64,000 bases of DNA, from NCBI GenBank assembly GCA_965116435.1, contig OZ220686.1:806001-870000 (forward strand), read 5' to 3'. The stretch is from VXPQ01 sp965116435 (lineage in GTDB: Bacteria; Bacteroidota; Rhodothermia; Rhodothermales; VXPQ01). Position 1 is the stretch's first letter. Every line of letters begins with the position of its first letter. A program made the position numbers and the translations under genes. Positions 17,087 to 25,517 of the stretch are shown here, in pieces. The notes below the pieces were generated by a model, which had not been told where the DNA came from, made no database searches, and saw only the letters and a list, made by a program, of their open reading frames with translations.

Positions 17087-17114
17087 CTCTGTAGACACAT
17101 ACCCCGAAACATAA
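17087..17114 (-). promoter_or_regulatory. Shared upstream element, copy c (before TIGR02757 gene)
   Basis: On the minus strand GGTTATGTTTCGGGG then TATGTGTCTACAG, three bases shorter than copies a and b. It lies 25 bases upstream of the start at 17062. Confidence 0.5.
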
Positions 17115-17310
17115 CCCTTGGCGCAGAAAAAAGATACACGCAAAACAAGCCGCCCTATTCAGGGGCCGCGCCCCAGGGGGACGGGCGGGGCGGACTTTGC
17201 GTGAGACGGCGGCGGAATAGCCCTGTGGCGGCGCGCCATTCGGGCATTCTGGCGAGAGAAAAACGACATCAGGGCAAGGCTGACATACGCCCCCGCCCCC
17301 ATAAACGCAA

Positions 17311-17346
17311 CAAGGCCCTCGCTGTCTTGCGACAACGAGGGCCTTG
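17311..17346 (-). terminator. Terminator of surface protein paralogue 3
   Basis: Mirror copy of the stem at 12648-12683 (CAAGGCCCTCGCTGTC with GACAACGAGGGCCTTG). Base changes in the two arms leave the stem paired. Confidence 0.7.
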
Positions 17347-17368
17347 CTTGAGCATAAGCCGAGAGGCG

Positions 17369-20002
17369 CTACTTGACGAGCACCATCGTGCGGGTGATGG
17401 TCTTGTTCGGAGCCACCAGACGGTACACGTATGTGCCGTTCGAAAGGTGCGCCGCGTCGAAGTTCACCGTGTGACGACCCGCCGTCTGAGGACCGTTCAG
17501 CAACGTTGTCACTTCCCGACCAAGCATGTCGTACACGATCAGGCTCACATCGCCCGCAGCAGGTAAGGCGTATTCGATCGTCGTCTGAGGATTGAACGGG
17601 TTCGGGTAGTTCTGGGAGAGGCTTACCTCCCTCGGAAGCTCATCCCCTTCTGCGCTCGTTTTCTCAGGCACCGTGATCATCGTCGTTGCCATTACCGGGT
17701 TGCGCGCACGGTCCACACCATGGATCGTAATCGTCATCGTGTTCGGAGCCGTGGCGTTGAACGTCAACACACCCATCTTATCCAGCACGAGCCGGCCCAT
17801 CGACGTGGAAATGTCGTTGTCCATGCTCTGATCGGCATAGAGATGCGGCGTCACCACATCCTCAGGACGGATCTTCAGATCCAGACCGCCCGGAAGCTGA
17901 TCCTTGGGATTTGCATCTGGATCGATGAACAGCGGGAACGGAACCTTGGCCCCTTCAGCACCCAAGAGCGCCGCCACGGCAGCATCGCCCATAGCGCCGC
18001 CGCCTGCATTCGCTTTGATGGCGCCCCGGAGGTCCTTAAGGTCAACCGACAGGCTCTTGCCGTAATCAACCATGAAGCCGGCCGCCAGCGCCCCTGCAGC
18101 CAGAGGATTACCCAGTATGGCCGGGTTCACGACCGGAACCGTGGCCGACTTGACCGTGACCATGAACTCGGCCTCGGCCGACTCGGCACTGCCGTTCGTG
18201 GCCGTAACCGTCGCCTTCACCGTCTTGTCGCCTGCACGCCAGATCGGCACGACGGTGATCACCGAACCATCTACGGTCGCCATGGCTACGTCTTTGCCGT
18301 CGGCCTGCGCCAGCTCGACCTCATAGGTGAGGGCTTGCTTGTAGTCATTGAAGGCCGCCTGATTGCCGCTCGCCTTGGCGTCCACATCCGCCAGGTTCAC
18401 CATCTTGCCCAGCGTATCCGCGTCCGACACCAATTCCAGCGTCGGAATGGCGGCGCCCGCCGAAGGCGTGGTCTTCGTCACGACATTTACCACGAGGGTG
18501 GTCATAGCGGTCGCCTTATCGGGGTACAGCCCCGTCGTTTCGCCTTTATCTACGGTGTCGTTACGGATCATCGTGCTCGCGTCATTCGGGTCAGGCGCCA
18601 AGGCATCCGCCCAGCACATCGCCGGTGCATCGTCACCCTCTTCCCCGAAAGTAGCCGCCGTACTGTCTTTCTTGATCAGTATGTATGCGTTTCCGGTCAT
18701 ATTGGATAAATCATCTTTATCCTTGCCATCACCGATTCTGCATACGGGCCCCTCGTCCTCTGCAACCACCGTAAATGTGACCGAACCCGCTCCCGAATTG
18801 CGAGGATCAATCGCAATCATTGCATCGGCGGTTTTGTTGCCCGTAACATTGGCGGTCACGACAGACGCAACCCATGTGAAATCCGCATCATCGCCTATCT
18901 TGGTCGCCGAGGATTCGCTGATCTTGGTGACGTCATACGTCAAGACGCGATCAGTACCCGTGGTACCGTCAGCACCAAAGTCGGTCAGGTTATCGGTATT
19001 GATAGTCAAGGCGTCGTCCATGAAGCCTCCGGCCAGCGCAATCGTCACGGCTTCGCCATTCTCCCGGAGTTCCTGATCCATAAGACCACCCTTTGTAACA
19101 TACGGATTGGTCGGCGAGCCGGTGGTTATCTGATAGCGCTTCCGGGCCTGTTCGCCCGCCGCGTCTGTAGCGATAAGCCATACGTCCGTGCCGTCGCGCC
19201 CTTCCGCCTTGTCCGTCAGGGAAATCATCAACTCGTTGTTGACGATAGTTGCAGACACGATGTCCGTATCCACCATTTCCTCGCTCCCTTCTTCCTTAGG
19301 CTTCTTGATCGGATCCGCCTTGGCCGTGTAGGTAAGGAACACATCGTCTGGATCGCTGAACAGCGGGATCACCTTGATCGCGGACGCATTGATGTTGTCC
19401 CGAGGCGTCAGCGAAATCACCATATTGTCGATGGCGGCGTCGGCATTATACTTGGTACCTTCGTCTTTGCCCGTCAGCATGGGCGCATTGGCCGAGTAGG
19501 TCACAAATTCGCGGGGCGTACCCATGTTCTCCCCATCCGCCTCTGTGGTCAGGTCCGAAAACCCGTCCGGGGACAGCGCAATCTTGAACGCACCCGTGGC
19601 GATCGGGGAGATCGTCAGCATATGCTCGTCGTCGCTGTCGTTCAGGGTAACGAGGGCAAGTCCTCCGATCAAGAACGACTTCTTCACCGCGAATCCCTGC
19701 GCCTCGGCGATCATGGTGGGGTTGTTTTGGGCTTTCCCATCCCCGATCACGAAATGGTGCACCTGCAGATTGGTGTTACTCTCAGTACCATCGTCAAGAC
19801 TAATGGTCACATCCCCGCCGCCCAGACGCAGGATTGTGGGGGGAGACTGTGCGTTCGCGGATCCCACACCCAGGAAGCCCGCAAGCAACAGGCATGCCGC
19901 CGCAAGGCGACCGGTTGAAGCGATCCCGCTTACGAAGGGCCGCAAGCTTTCCCGCACTTTCGTACGGCTGATCGCATGGTATTTATGAAGCAAGAACGTC
20001 AT
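17369..20002 (-). CDS. T9SS-secreted surface protein, paralogue 3 (right arm)
   Basis: 877 residues. The first ~55 residues (MTFLLHKYHAIS... and signal peptide ending GVGSANAQ) match paralogue 2 except for one residue. The centre carries its own insertions, for example a GKDKDDLSNMTGNAYILI stretch and an extended Ca2+-site-like Asp-rich loop. The last ~110 residues, including the T9SS sorting domain, are again nearly identical. It is presumably secreted and surface exposed. The conserved leader box and hairpin lie directly upstream at 20003-20062. Because the two genes face away from each other, recombination in their identical ends would invert the 13187-17086 spacer or swap gene halves. Confidence 0.85.
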   Translation of the reverse strand: MTFLLHKYHAISRTKVRESLRPFVSGIASTGRLAAACLLLAGFLGVGSANAQSPPTILRLGGGDVTISLDDGTESNTNLQVHHFVIGDGKAQNNPTMIAEAQGFAVKKSFLIGGLALVTLNDSDDEHMLTISPIATGAFKIALSPDGFSDLTTEADGENMGTPREFVTYSANAPMLTGKDEGTKYNADAAIDNMVISLTPRDNINASAIKVIPLFSDPDDVFLTYTAKADPIKKPKEEGSEEMVDTDIVSATIVNNELMISLTDKAEGRDGTDVWLIATDAAGEQARKRYQITTGSPTNPYVTKGGLMDQELRENGEAVTIALAGGFMDDALTINTDNLTDFGADGTTGTDRVLTYDVTKISESSATKIGDDADFTWVASVVTANVTGNKTADAMIAIDPRNSGAGSVTFTVVAEDEGPVCRIGDGKDKDDLSNMTGNAYILIKKDSTAATFGEEGDDAPAMCWADALAPDPNDASTMIRNDTVDKGETTGLYPDKATAMTTLVVNVVTKTTPSAGAAIPTLELVSDADTLGKMVNLADVDAKASGNQAAFNDYKQALTYEVELAQADGKDVAMATVDGSVITVVPIWRAGDKTVKATVTATNGSAESAEAEFMVTVKSATVPVVNPAILGNPLAAGALAAGFMVDYGKSLSVDLKDLRGAIKANAGGGAMGDAAVAALLGAEGAKVPFPLFIDPDANPKDQLPGGLDLKIRPEDVVTPHLYADQSMDNDISTSMGRLVLDKMGVLTFNATAPNTMTITIHGVDRARNPVMATTMITVPEKTSAEGDELPREVSLSQNYPNPFNPQTTIEYALPAAGDVSLIVYDMLGREVTTLLNGPQTAGRHTVNFDAAHLSNGTYVYRLVAPNKTITRTMVLVK

Positions 20003-20062
20003 GGCTTATGCTCAATGTTGGTTAAAATGACGCGCCACCCTCTCGGCGAGGATGATCATTTT
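20003..20062 (-). promoter_or_regulatory. Leader box and hairpin of paralogue 3
   Basis: On the minus strand, TCATTTT (20024-20030 as AAAATGA) and AAAATGA (20056-20062 as TCATTTT) form the outer stem. The inner stem is ATCCTC/GAGGGT, with one U-G pair relative to the left arm. GAGCATAAGCC (20003-20013) follows, just before the ATG. It has the same arrangement as the left arm. Confidence 0.6.
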
Positions 20063-20308
20063 GTTATGGGTGGGTGTGTCCAGGCAGGTTTGCGCACCCG
20101 GCGTGCCGCCAAGGCAAACAAGGGCGCATGCAGACAATGTACGACATCGCCGTATACTTGTCAAGTACCAAGTACCAAAAAAGTATACGGAATGTTTCTT
20201 TCAGTGTCAAGAGGCAATTTCGCTGTCTGAACAAACAGAGTCAAGCCCTGTTCCATATTTTTTTTCGACCGGGGCGTCATGATGCAGAAATCCGGGGTGT
20301 CCCACCCT

Positions 20309-23300
20309 TCATTTCGCCAGAATCATGGTCTGCACATGCCGCTCCCCTGTCGTTTCGAGCCGGTATACATACGTTCCGCTGGAGAGTTCCCCCCCCGAGA
20401 AACGCACGCTGTGACGGCCTGCCGGCTGCACGCCATCCACGAGGCGAGCGACTTCCCTGCCCAGCACGTCGTATACGACCAGGCGCACGGATTCCGCTTG
20501 CGGCAACGTATACTCAATGGTCGTCTCCGGGTTGAAGGGATTTGGGTAATTCCTTGAAAGTTTCACAAAACCGGGGAGCTCTTCGCGCTCGGCGGCGGTG
20601 TAGACGGCCCCATAGGGCAACGGCGGCAGCGCGGGCGCTTCGAAGCCGGGGTTCGTACTCGTTATATATATAACCGTCTCGTAGGGGGGCACGGTCACCT
20701 CGAACGCCCCGGCGTAGGACGCGAGGGTATCCGCAAAAATATCGTAATACGGGACGGGCCCGGAAGCCGACATCTCAAGAAAGGGCCCCGGATCGACCGT
20801 CACGGTGCGCGGCGCGGACGAAAAGTTGACCAGCGCCACGGCGTTTTCGTCCTCACGGGGCCGGACGTAGCCATACGCGCCGCGCGTCGTCAACGTACGG
20901 AGCGCCTGCGAGCCGAAGGCGGGGAACCGGGCGCGGGCATGCGCCAGACGCTGGTAATGCCGGGCGAATTCGCGGTTGCGCGGCGTGTTCCAGTTCACAG
21001 GCGCTCGCCTTGGGTCCGATCCCGCACGGAAAGCCACCTCCTGGCCCTGGTACACCATGGGTATGCCGGTGGTAGTCAGCAAAAATCCCGCAAGCGGAAA
21101 CAGCCGATCCGGGCTGGAGGCGTGCAACGCGGCGATGCGCGGTTCGTCGTGATTCTCCAGAAAACGAAAATAGCGGGCGTTCGGGCCGGGGTAAAAGTCG
21201 TTGTTGTGCGCATACTGGTCGTAGGTGGCGATGCGACCGTATCCCCCCCGAATCGCATTATGATAAAAGGGCCAGTCGTAGCCCGCGTCGATGCCCCCCT
21301 CGAACCGGTTGCCGTGCAGGGCGTCGGCGTAGTAGACTTCCGTACCGGCGCCCGTCCCCACAATCTCCCCGAGTAGCCAGGCGTCCGGCTTCAGGCGCTT
21401 CATGAGCGTGCGGAGGGGCCGCCCGAAACGCTCCGGCCCGTAGCGCCGCCAGGGACCCCAGTACACGTCCAGGCGCCAGCCGTCTATATCGAATTCGTTT
21501 ACCCAGAACGTCAGCACATCGAGCATTGCGGCTTGCAGATCGTCGTTGTTCCAGTCGAGATTCGCCAGATCGCCGAATCCCTGGTATTTGTAATACCCGG
21601 CCCCGGGCTGGAGCGTTTCGGGAAGGTTCGCGCCCCGGTTGTCGCGCCCGAGGGCATGCGGACTGGGCTGCGTCTGCAAATAACTCGCGTACGGCCCGCC
21701 GTTGCGCAGGCTGGCCACCCACGGATGCGCCGGGGATACGTGGCTGGGGGTAATATCCATGATAATGCGAATGCCGAGCTCGTGCGCCCGCTGCACGAGG
21801 GCCTTGAAATCCGCGTTCGTACCGAGGCGAGGATCGACCCGATAGAAGTCGATGATGTTGTAGCCCCCGGAAACCTGATTCATCACCTGATTGTGCATGA
21901 TCGGCATGAACCAGATGGCGTTGAACCCCATGGCGGCGATGTAATCCAGTTCGCGGGCGATATCGCGGAGGCGGCTGCCCGGATTCGCAAGCGTGCCGAA
22001 GGCCGACGGCCCAAAGCTGAAGGGGAAAATTTCGTAGACCACGGCCTGTTGGACCCAGGAGGCGGTTTCTTCGTAGCGCATTTCCCGAGCCGAGCCGTCC
22101 TCTTCGACCATCACGGCGACGCGGCGGCGGAATGTTTCGCCCGGATAGTCGGAGCGGCGGAAGAACAGGTTGAAATACGCTTCCCCGGGGCCGTCGGCCA
22201 TGCCGCGCAGGACGAGGGTCGTGCGGTCGCTGCTTTGGCCCGTCCACGTTACGTCCGCCGTATCGAACGGGTCGGGGGGGACGGGAAACGCCAGATCGAC
22301 GGAGACGATGGTGGCGTTGGCGGGAGGCGCGGGGACTCCGGGGCTATCTTCGGACGCCAGGGAGATGGTGTCGATGTTTCCAGAAAGGGTCAAGGAAATT
22401 TCGACCGCGTGGGCGGCGCCGGTTACGGACACGTCGAACGGGTCGATGTCCAGCGGATGCAGGCGCCGCGTAACTGTAATGGGGTCGGAAATCAGCGCCT
22501 GGCCGTCCAGGTCGAGGCGGAGGCGGAAGTCGTTGTCGCCGAGCCGGAGCGACGGCATGACGAGGGCTTCCCCATCCGTTACGGGAACGACGCCGACCTC
22601 CTCCCCGCCCCGCAGGAGCGTGGCTTGCGTGATATTCGGGTCTATGGCGCCGTCCAGGCCGGTGACGCGGGCGCGCAGGGAGGCTTCTTCCTTGACTGTG
22701 GAAAAGGAGGGTCCCACCCACTCGACGGGGGCAAGGATGCGCCCGATTTCGGCTTCGACGCGGCGGCCCGCCTGGTCCGCGGCCTCGATGCGGAATTGCG
22801 CGCCGGGCGGAATGCGCCGGGCGGGTTCGACCCGGAAAATGCCTGTGGCGGGGTCGTAGTGGTCCAGGCCGTCGGTATATTCGACCCCATTGATGTGGTA
22901 TGCGATGGATGCGAACGCCTGCGTGGAGAAGAGCCCGGCGGAGAAGGCGCCGCGGTCCACTTCCTGGGCGGGCTGGAAAATCATGGGGTCGGCGACGGTG
23001 AGCACCGAATTGTTGTTGTCCGCCGGATTGGACCGGGGATTCAGCGGGTCGGTGAGCCAAGTGCAATCGGCGCCCGCAATGTCTTGGTGGACCTGTACCT
23101 TGTATTCGTATGTCTCGCCTATTTCGAGGGGAATTTCGTACAGCCAGTAGCGATCGAACCGGACGAACGACATGGCCGAGGCGTGGCCTTCCTGTATGCA
23201 CGAGGAACCTGCCCGGTACGGCGCGCCCCATCCGTTGAACACGCCCGGAAGGAAGGCGCGCTCGGCGAATATCTGGTCGGGGATGTAGCGGAAGGCGATG

Positions 23301-23530
23301 GAAAGGGTTTGGGGCTGGGGTTTGGGCTGGAGTTGCGCGGCGGCGGATGGGGATCGTATCCCGGTGGGCGGCGGCGACTCAATTCGTGGCTGTATTCCGG
23401 TTTGCGGGTGCTGGCGCTGGGCGTACACCTGCATTTTCCCCCAGGCATCTGTGGAATATAGCGCAGAACCTGCCCATATGAGGGCGAACGCAAGGAGGCG
23501 CAGGATGGAGGTACGGGTGCGGACGTGCAT
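20309..23530 (-). CDS. Secreted GH13 alpha-amylase-family glycoside hydrolase with T9SS sorting domain
   Basis: 1073 residues. Signal peptide (residues 1-30, LLAFALIWAGSALYSTDAWG). Residues about 75-165 hold a CBM48-like module (FLPGVFNGWGAPYRAG). Beta-sandwich modules follow, then the GH13 barrel from about 490. The catalytic regions are visible: IIMDITPSHVSP (I), GWRLDVYWG with the nucleophile Asp (II), WLLGEIVG with the acid Glu (III) and FLENHDEPR (IV). A T9SS sorting domain ends the protein (RNYPNPFNPETTIEYTLP). It should cleave alpha-glucans outside the cell. Its ATG overlaps the stop of the TOPRIM-like gene (TAATG), with GAGGTGA eight bases upstream, so it looks cotranscribed with the ATPase/TOPRIM pair, which is odd. 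Confidence 0.9.
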   Translation of the reverse strand: MHVRTRTSILRLLAFALIWAGSALYSTDAWGKMQVYAQRQHPQTGIQPRIESPPPTGIRSPSAAAQLQPKPQPQTLSIAFRYIPDQIFAERAFLPGVFNGWGAPYRAGSSCIQEGHASAMSFVRFDRYWLYEIPLEIGETYEYKVQVHQDIAGADCTWLTDPLNPRSNPADNNNSVLTVADPMIFQPAQEVDRGAFSAGLFSTQAFASIAYHINGVEYTDGLDHYDPATGIFRVEPARRIPPGAQFRIEAADQAGRRVEAEIGRILAPVEWVGPSFSTVKEEASLRARVTGLDGAIDPNITQATLLRGGEEVGVVPVTDGEALVMPSLRLGDNDFRLRLDLDGQALISDPITVTRRLHPLDIDPFDVSVTGAAHAVEISLTLSGNIDTISLASEDSPGVPAPPANATIVSVDLAFPVPPDPFDTADVTWTGQSSDRTTLVLRGMADGPGEAYFNLFFRRSDYPGETFRRRVAVMVEEDGSAREMRYEETASWVQQAVVYEIFPFSFGPSAFGTLANPGSRLRDIARELDYIAAMGFNAIWFMPIMHNQVMNQVSGGYNIIDFYRVDPRLGTNADFKALVQRAHELGIRIIMDITPSHVSPAHPWVASLRNGGPYASYLQTQPSPHALGRDNRGANLPETLQPGAGYYKYQGFGDLANLDWNNDDLQAAMLDVLTFWVNEFDIDGWRLDVYWGPWRRYGPERFGRPLRTLMKRLKPDAWLLGEIVGTGAGTEVYYADALHGNRFEGGIDAGYDWPFYHNAIRGGYGRIATYDQYAHNNDFYPGPNARYFRFLENHDEPRIAALHASSPDRLFPLAGFLLTTTGIPMVYQGQEVAFRAGSDPRRAPVNWNTPRNREFARHYQRLAHARARFPAFGSQALRTLTTRGAYGYVRPREDENAVALVNFSSAPRTVTVDPGPFLEMSASGPVPYYDIFADTLASYAGAFEVTVPPYETVIYITSTNPGFEAPALPPLPYGAVYTAAEREELPGFVKLSRNYPNPFNPETTIEYTLPQAESVRLVVYDVLGREVARLVDGVQPAGRHSVRFSGGELSSGTYVYRLETTGERHVQTMILAK

Positions 23531-24141
23531 TACGGCGTCACCTCGCGAAGGGCATCCCTGAATTTCCCGAAACTGTGAGAACGATTCCGGTCCGGATCCA
23601 TGTGGTGGGCAATGGCGCGGGCGGCTTCTGTCTTTCGTAAACCTGTCCTGAAGTAACCGCCTCGCTGCAAGATACGCTCGAACGCTTCCCAGGTACCGCC
23701 TCTTATTGCATCGGGATTACGGTATTTCGCCTGGCCCGGAACAGTCCGAGATACCCTCGGATAGGCGCTCCTGACCGCCTCCCAATCCCCGAAATACCAT
23801 GCTTCAAGTTCCTCAATGGCGATGCGGTTTACCACCTGCCAGGAGGTTTTTTGCCTTGAGCGAGTGCACAATCCAGCGTTGGTGGCCATGTCTTCAAGCG
23901 TCTTTTTGAGCTCATGGCAATCATCGTCGTCGCGATCAACCAAGACCACGACGTGTCCATAACCCGAGGGCCAATGGGCATACCCCTTCAGACGCGCTTC
24001 CAATTTGCGCAACATATCCTTCTTCCCCTGAAACACACGCAAGTGAAACGCGCTGCCTGGAAACAGGCGAGAAAGCAAAACCTCAAGGAACGCCTCCATG
24101 GAGGGTTCCTCTACCAGAAACTCCACATGCGAACCTGTCAT
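23530..24141 (-). CDS. TOPRIM-like DUF4276-type protein, partner of AAA ATPase
   Basis: 203 residues. The start at 24141 (MTGSHVEFLVEE) overlaps the stop of the ATPase gene by four bases (ATGA). FLVEEPSMEAFLEVLL matches the first acidic motif of TOPRIM/OLD-type nucleases, and VVVLVDRDDDDCHELKK matches the second (DxD). WQVVNRIAIEELEAWYFGDWEAVRSAYP is typical of DUF4276 proteins. In OLD proteins the ATPase and TOPRIM nuclease are one chain; here they are split, as in several anti-phage ATPase-nuclease pairs. DNA or RNA cleavage controlled by the ATPase is inferred. Confidence 0.75.
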   Translation of the reverse strand: MTGSHVEFLVEEPSMEAFLEVLLSRLFPGSAFHLRVFQGKKDMLRKLEARLKGYAHWPSGYGHVVVLVDRDDDDCHELKKTLEDMATNAGLCTRSRQKTSWQVVNRIAIEELEAWYFGDWEAVRSAYPRVSRTVPGQAKYRNPDAIRGGTWEAFERILQRGGYFRTGLRKTEAARAIAHHMDPDRNRSHSFGKFRDALREVTP

Positions 24142-25391
24142 CGGCCTCCACTCCCGAATGATCCAACGCCTCCGCCCTGCTTCGTCAATGGATCGCCCAC
24201 GTTGAAGTGCCCTTCCATCCACAGGTCGCCGAGTAATGCTCCCTCATGCATAAATGCTTGCACATTCTCCATCTGCTCTACATGCCGCGTCTGCGTATAC
24301 CCCTGTTCGTCTCGCCACAGGACGCGTACCTCACGGGGCCGCAAGGCGCTGAGAAAGAACGGCGAATGCGTGGTCACCAGCAATTGCGTGCGTTCGCTGG
24401 CCGCCCGGCATTCTTCGGCCAGCTCCCCAAGAAGCCGGGGATGGAGGAAATTTTCCGGTTCCTCGATACCGATGAAGGGGGGCGGGGTGTCGTCGTGAAG
24501 CAACATCAGATAGGCCAGCATTTTGAGCGTCCCGTCGGAGGCGAACCGCGCCAGCACCGGGTGGCTGAACGGAGCATCCTTGATTTGCAAGAGCAGACGG
24601 CCATCCGGCATCGTATCGGCCAATACCTTTTCGATGCGCGGCACCCGGCGACGCAATTTTTCGAAAATATGCTCAAGACGCTCTGGATGACGCTCGGCGA
24701 GATGCTGGATTACGTTGGCGAGGTTGTCGCCTGTCTTGCTCAACTGTTCTTGCGGCCCGGCTTCGGGTTGTCCGCGCGCGCTGTCCGCGGAAAGGTACGA
24801 AACATGCCAACCGGTGATAAACTGGCGCAACGCCGCCACGCGCGGGTGGTCGGCGAACTGTCCTAATGCATTGACCGCCAGCAGATCGGGCGCGCTAAGG
24901 GATCCGGGTTCTCGCTCACCCTGTGCGTCGGGTTGTTCGCCGCTGATTGCCTCGCCTTTGCCCTCTTTATAATCCAGAAACCGAAACGGTTTACCATACC
25001 TGCCTCGCTTCCATTGTAGCCACTCTTCCGCAACCTGAGGAGCGCCGTTCTTTTCCTTGACGGCCAAGTGATAGGTAATAATCGGCTGTCTCGGCTTTTC
25101 GCGGTACTTGATTTCGATGACCAGCGGCCCATCCGCGCCCCGGGATATCAGTTCCTTGCTGCGCCCACGCTTATCCCATGCGCGGCGCAACCCCAACTCG
25201 AAACACTCCGACAGAAACGCGAACACGTCGAATACCGTGGACTTCCCGCTGCCGTTGGGGCCGAGTAGCACCGTCAGCGGCGTCAGATTCCTGAACTCGA
25301 TCTTCCGCAACGCACGGAAATTCTGCACCTTCAGAGATTCGATGCGCCCTGGCGCAACACGTTGTAGACTGGTTTTACGCATGTTTTGCAT
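24138..25391 (-). CDS. AAA ATPase of the RecF/OLD type (AAA_21)
   Basis: 417 residues. The Walker A GPNGSGKST is at residues about 44-52, after FRALRKIEFRNLTPLTVLL. The long variable middle region is followed by the ABC-like signature (FASDGTLKMLAYLML), the Walker B FIGIEEPENFLHP and the H-loop VTTHSPFFLSA. This is a complete SMC/RecF-like ATPase domain. Such ATPases sense invading DNA or replication intermediates in defence systems. The gene is the first of a tight run ATPase-TOPRIM-amylase. No canonical promoter was seen in the 120-base gap before the neighbouring GH53 gene. Confidence 0.85.
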   Translation of the reverse strand: MQNMRKTSLQRVAPGRIESLKVQNFRALRKIEFRNLTPLTVLLGPNGSGKSTVFDVFAFLSECFELGLRRAWDKRGRSKELISRGADGPLVIEIKYREKPRQPIITYHLAVKEKNGAPQVAEEWLQWKRGRYGKPFRFLDYKEGKGEAISGEQPDAQGEREPGSLSAPDLLAVNALGQFADHPRVAALRQFITGWHVSYLSADSARGQPEAGPQEQLSKTGDNLANVIQHLAERHPERLEHIFEKLRRRVPRIEKVLADTMPDGRLLLQIKDAPFSHPVLARFASDGTLKMLAYLMLLHDDTPPPFIGIEEPENFLHPRLLGELAEECRAASERTQLLVTTHSPFFLSALRPREVRVLWRDEQGYTQTRHVEQMENVQAFMHEGALLGDLWMEGHFNVGDPLTKQGGGVGSFGSGGR

Positions 25392-25517
25392 ATTCCGAAA
25401 AAACGCTCGAACATCCGTACAGGCAAATCGGCGAAATGTCCTTGAAGGCGTACACCTTGATGCTGTTCAGGTTTCGACAGAAAATACTCGAACGAACGCC
25501 TCGCAATGGACGTGCAT

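Larger units (their letters stand above)
17087..20130 (-). repeat. Right arm of the ~3 kb inverted repeat
   Basis: Reverse-complement partner of 9913-13186. From the inner edge it contains the shared upstream element, the distal spacer with GGCGGCGGAATAGCC, the terminator, the surface-protein gene and its leader with the hairpin, ending at GCGCATG (20130). Confidence 0.9.

Noticed and set aside
23298..23561. Possible small gene opposite the amylase signal region
   Set aside because: Shadow of the amylase N-terminus with no independent support.
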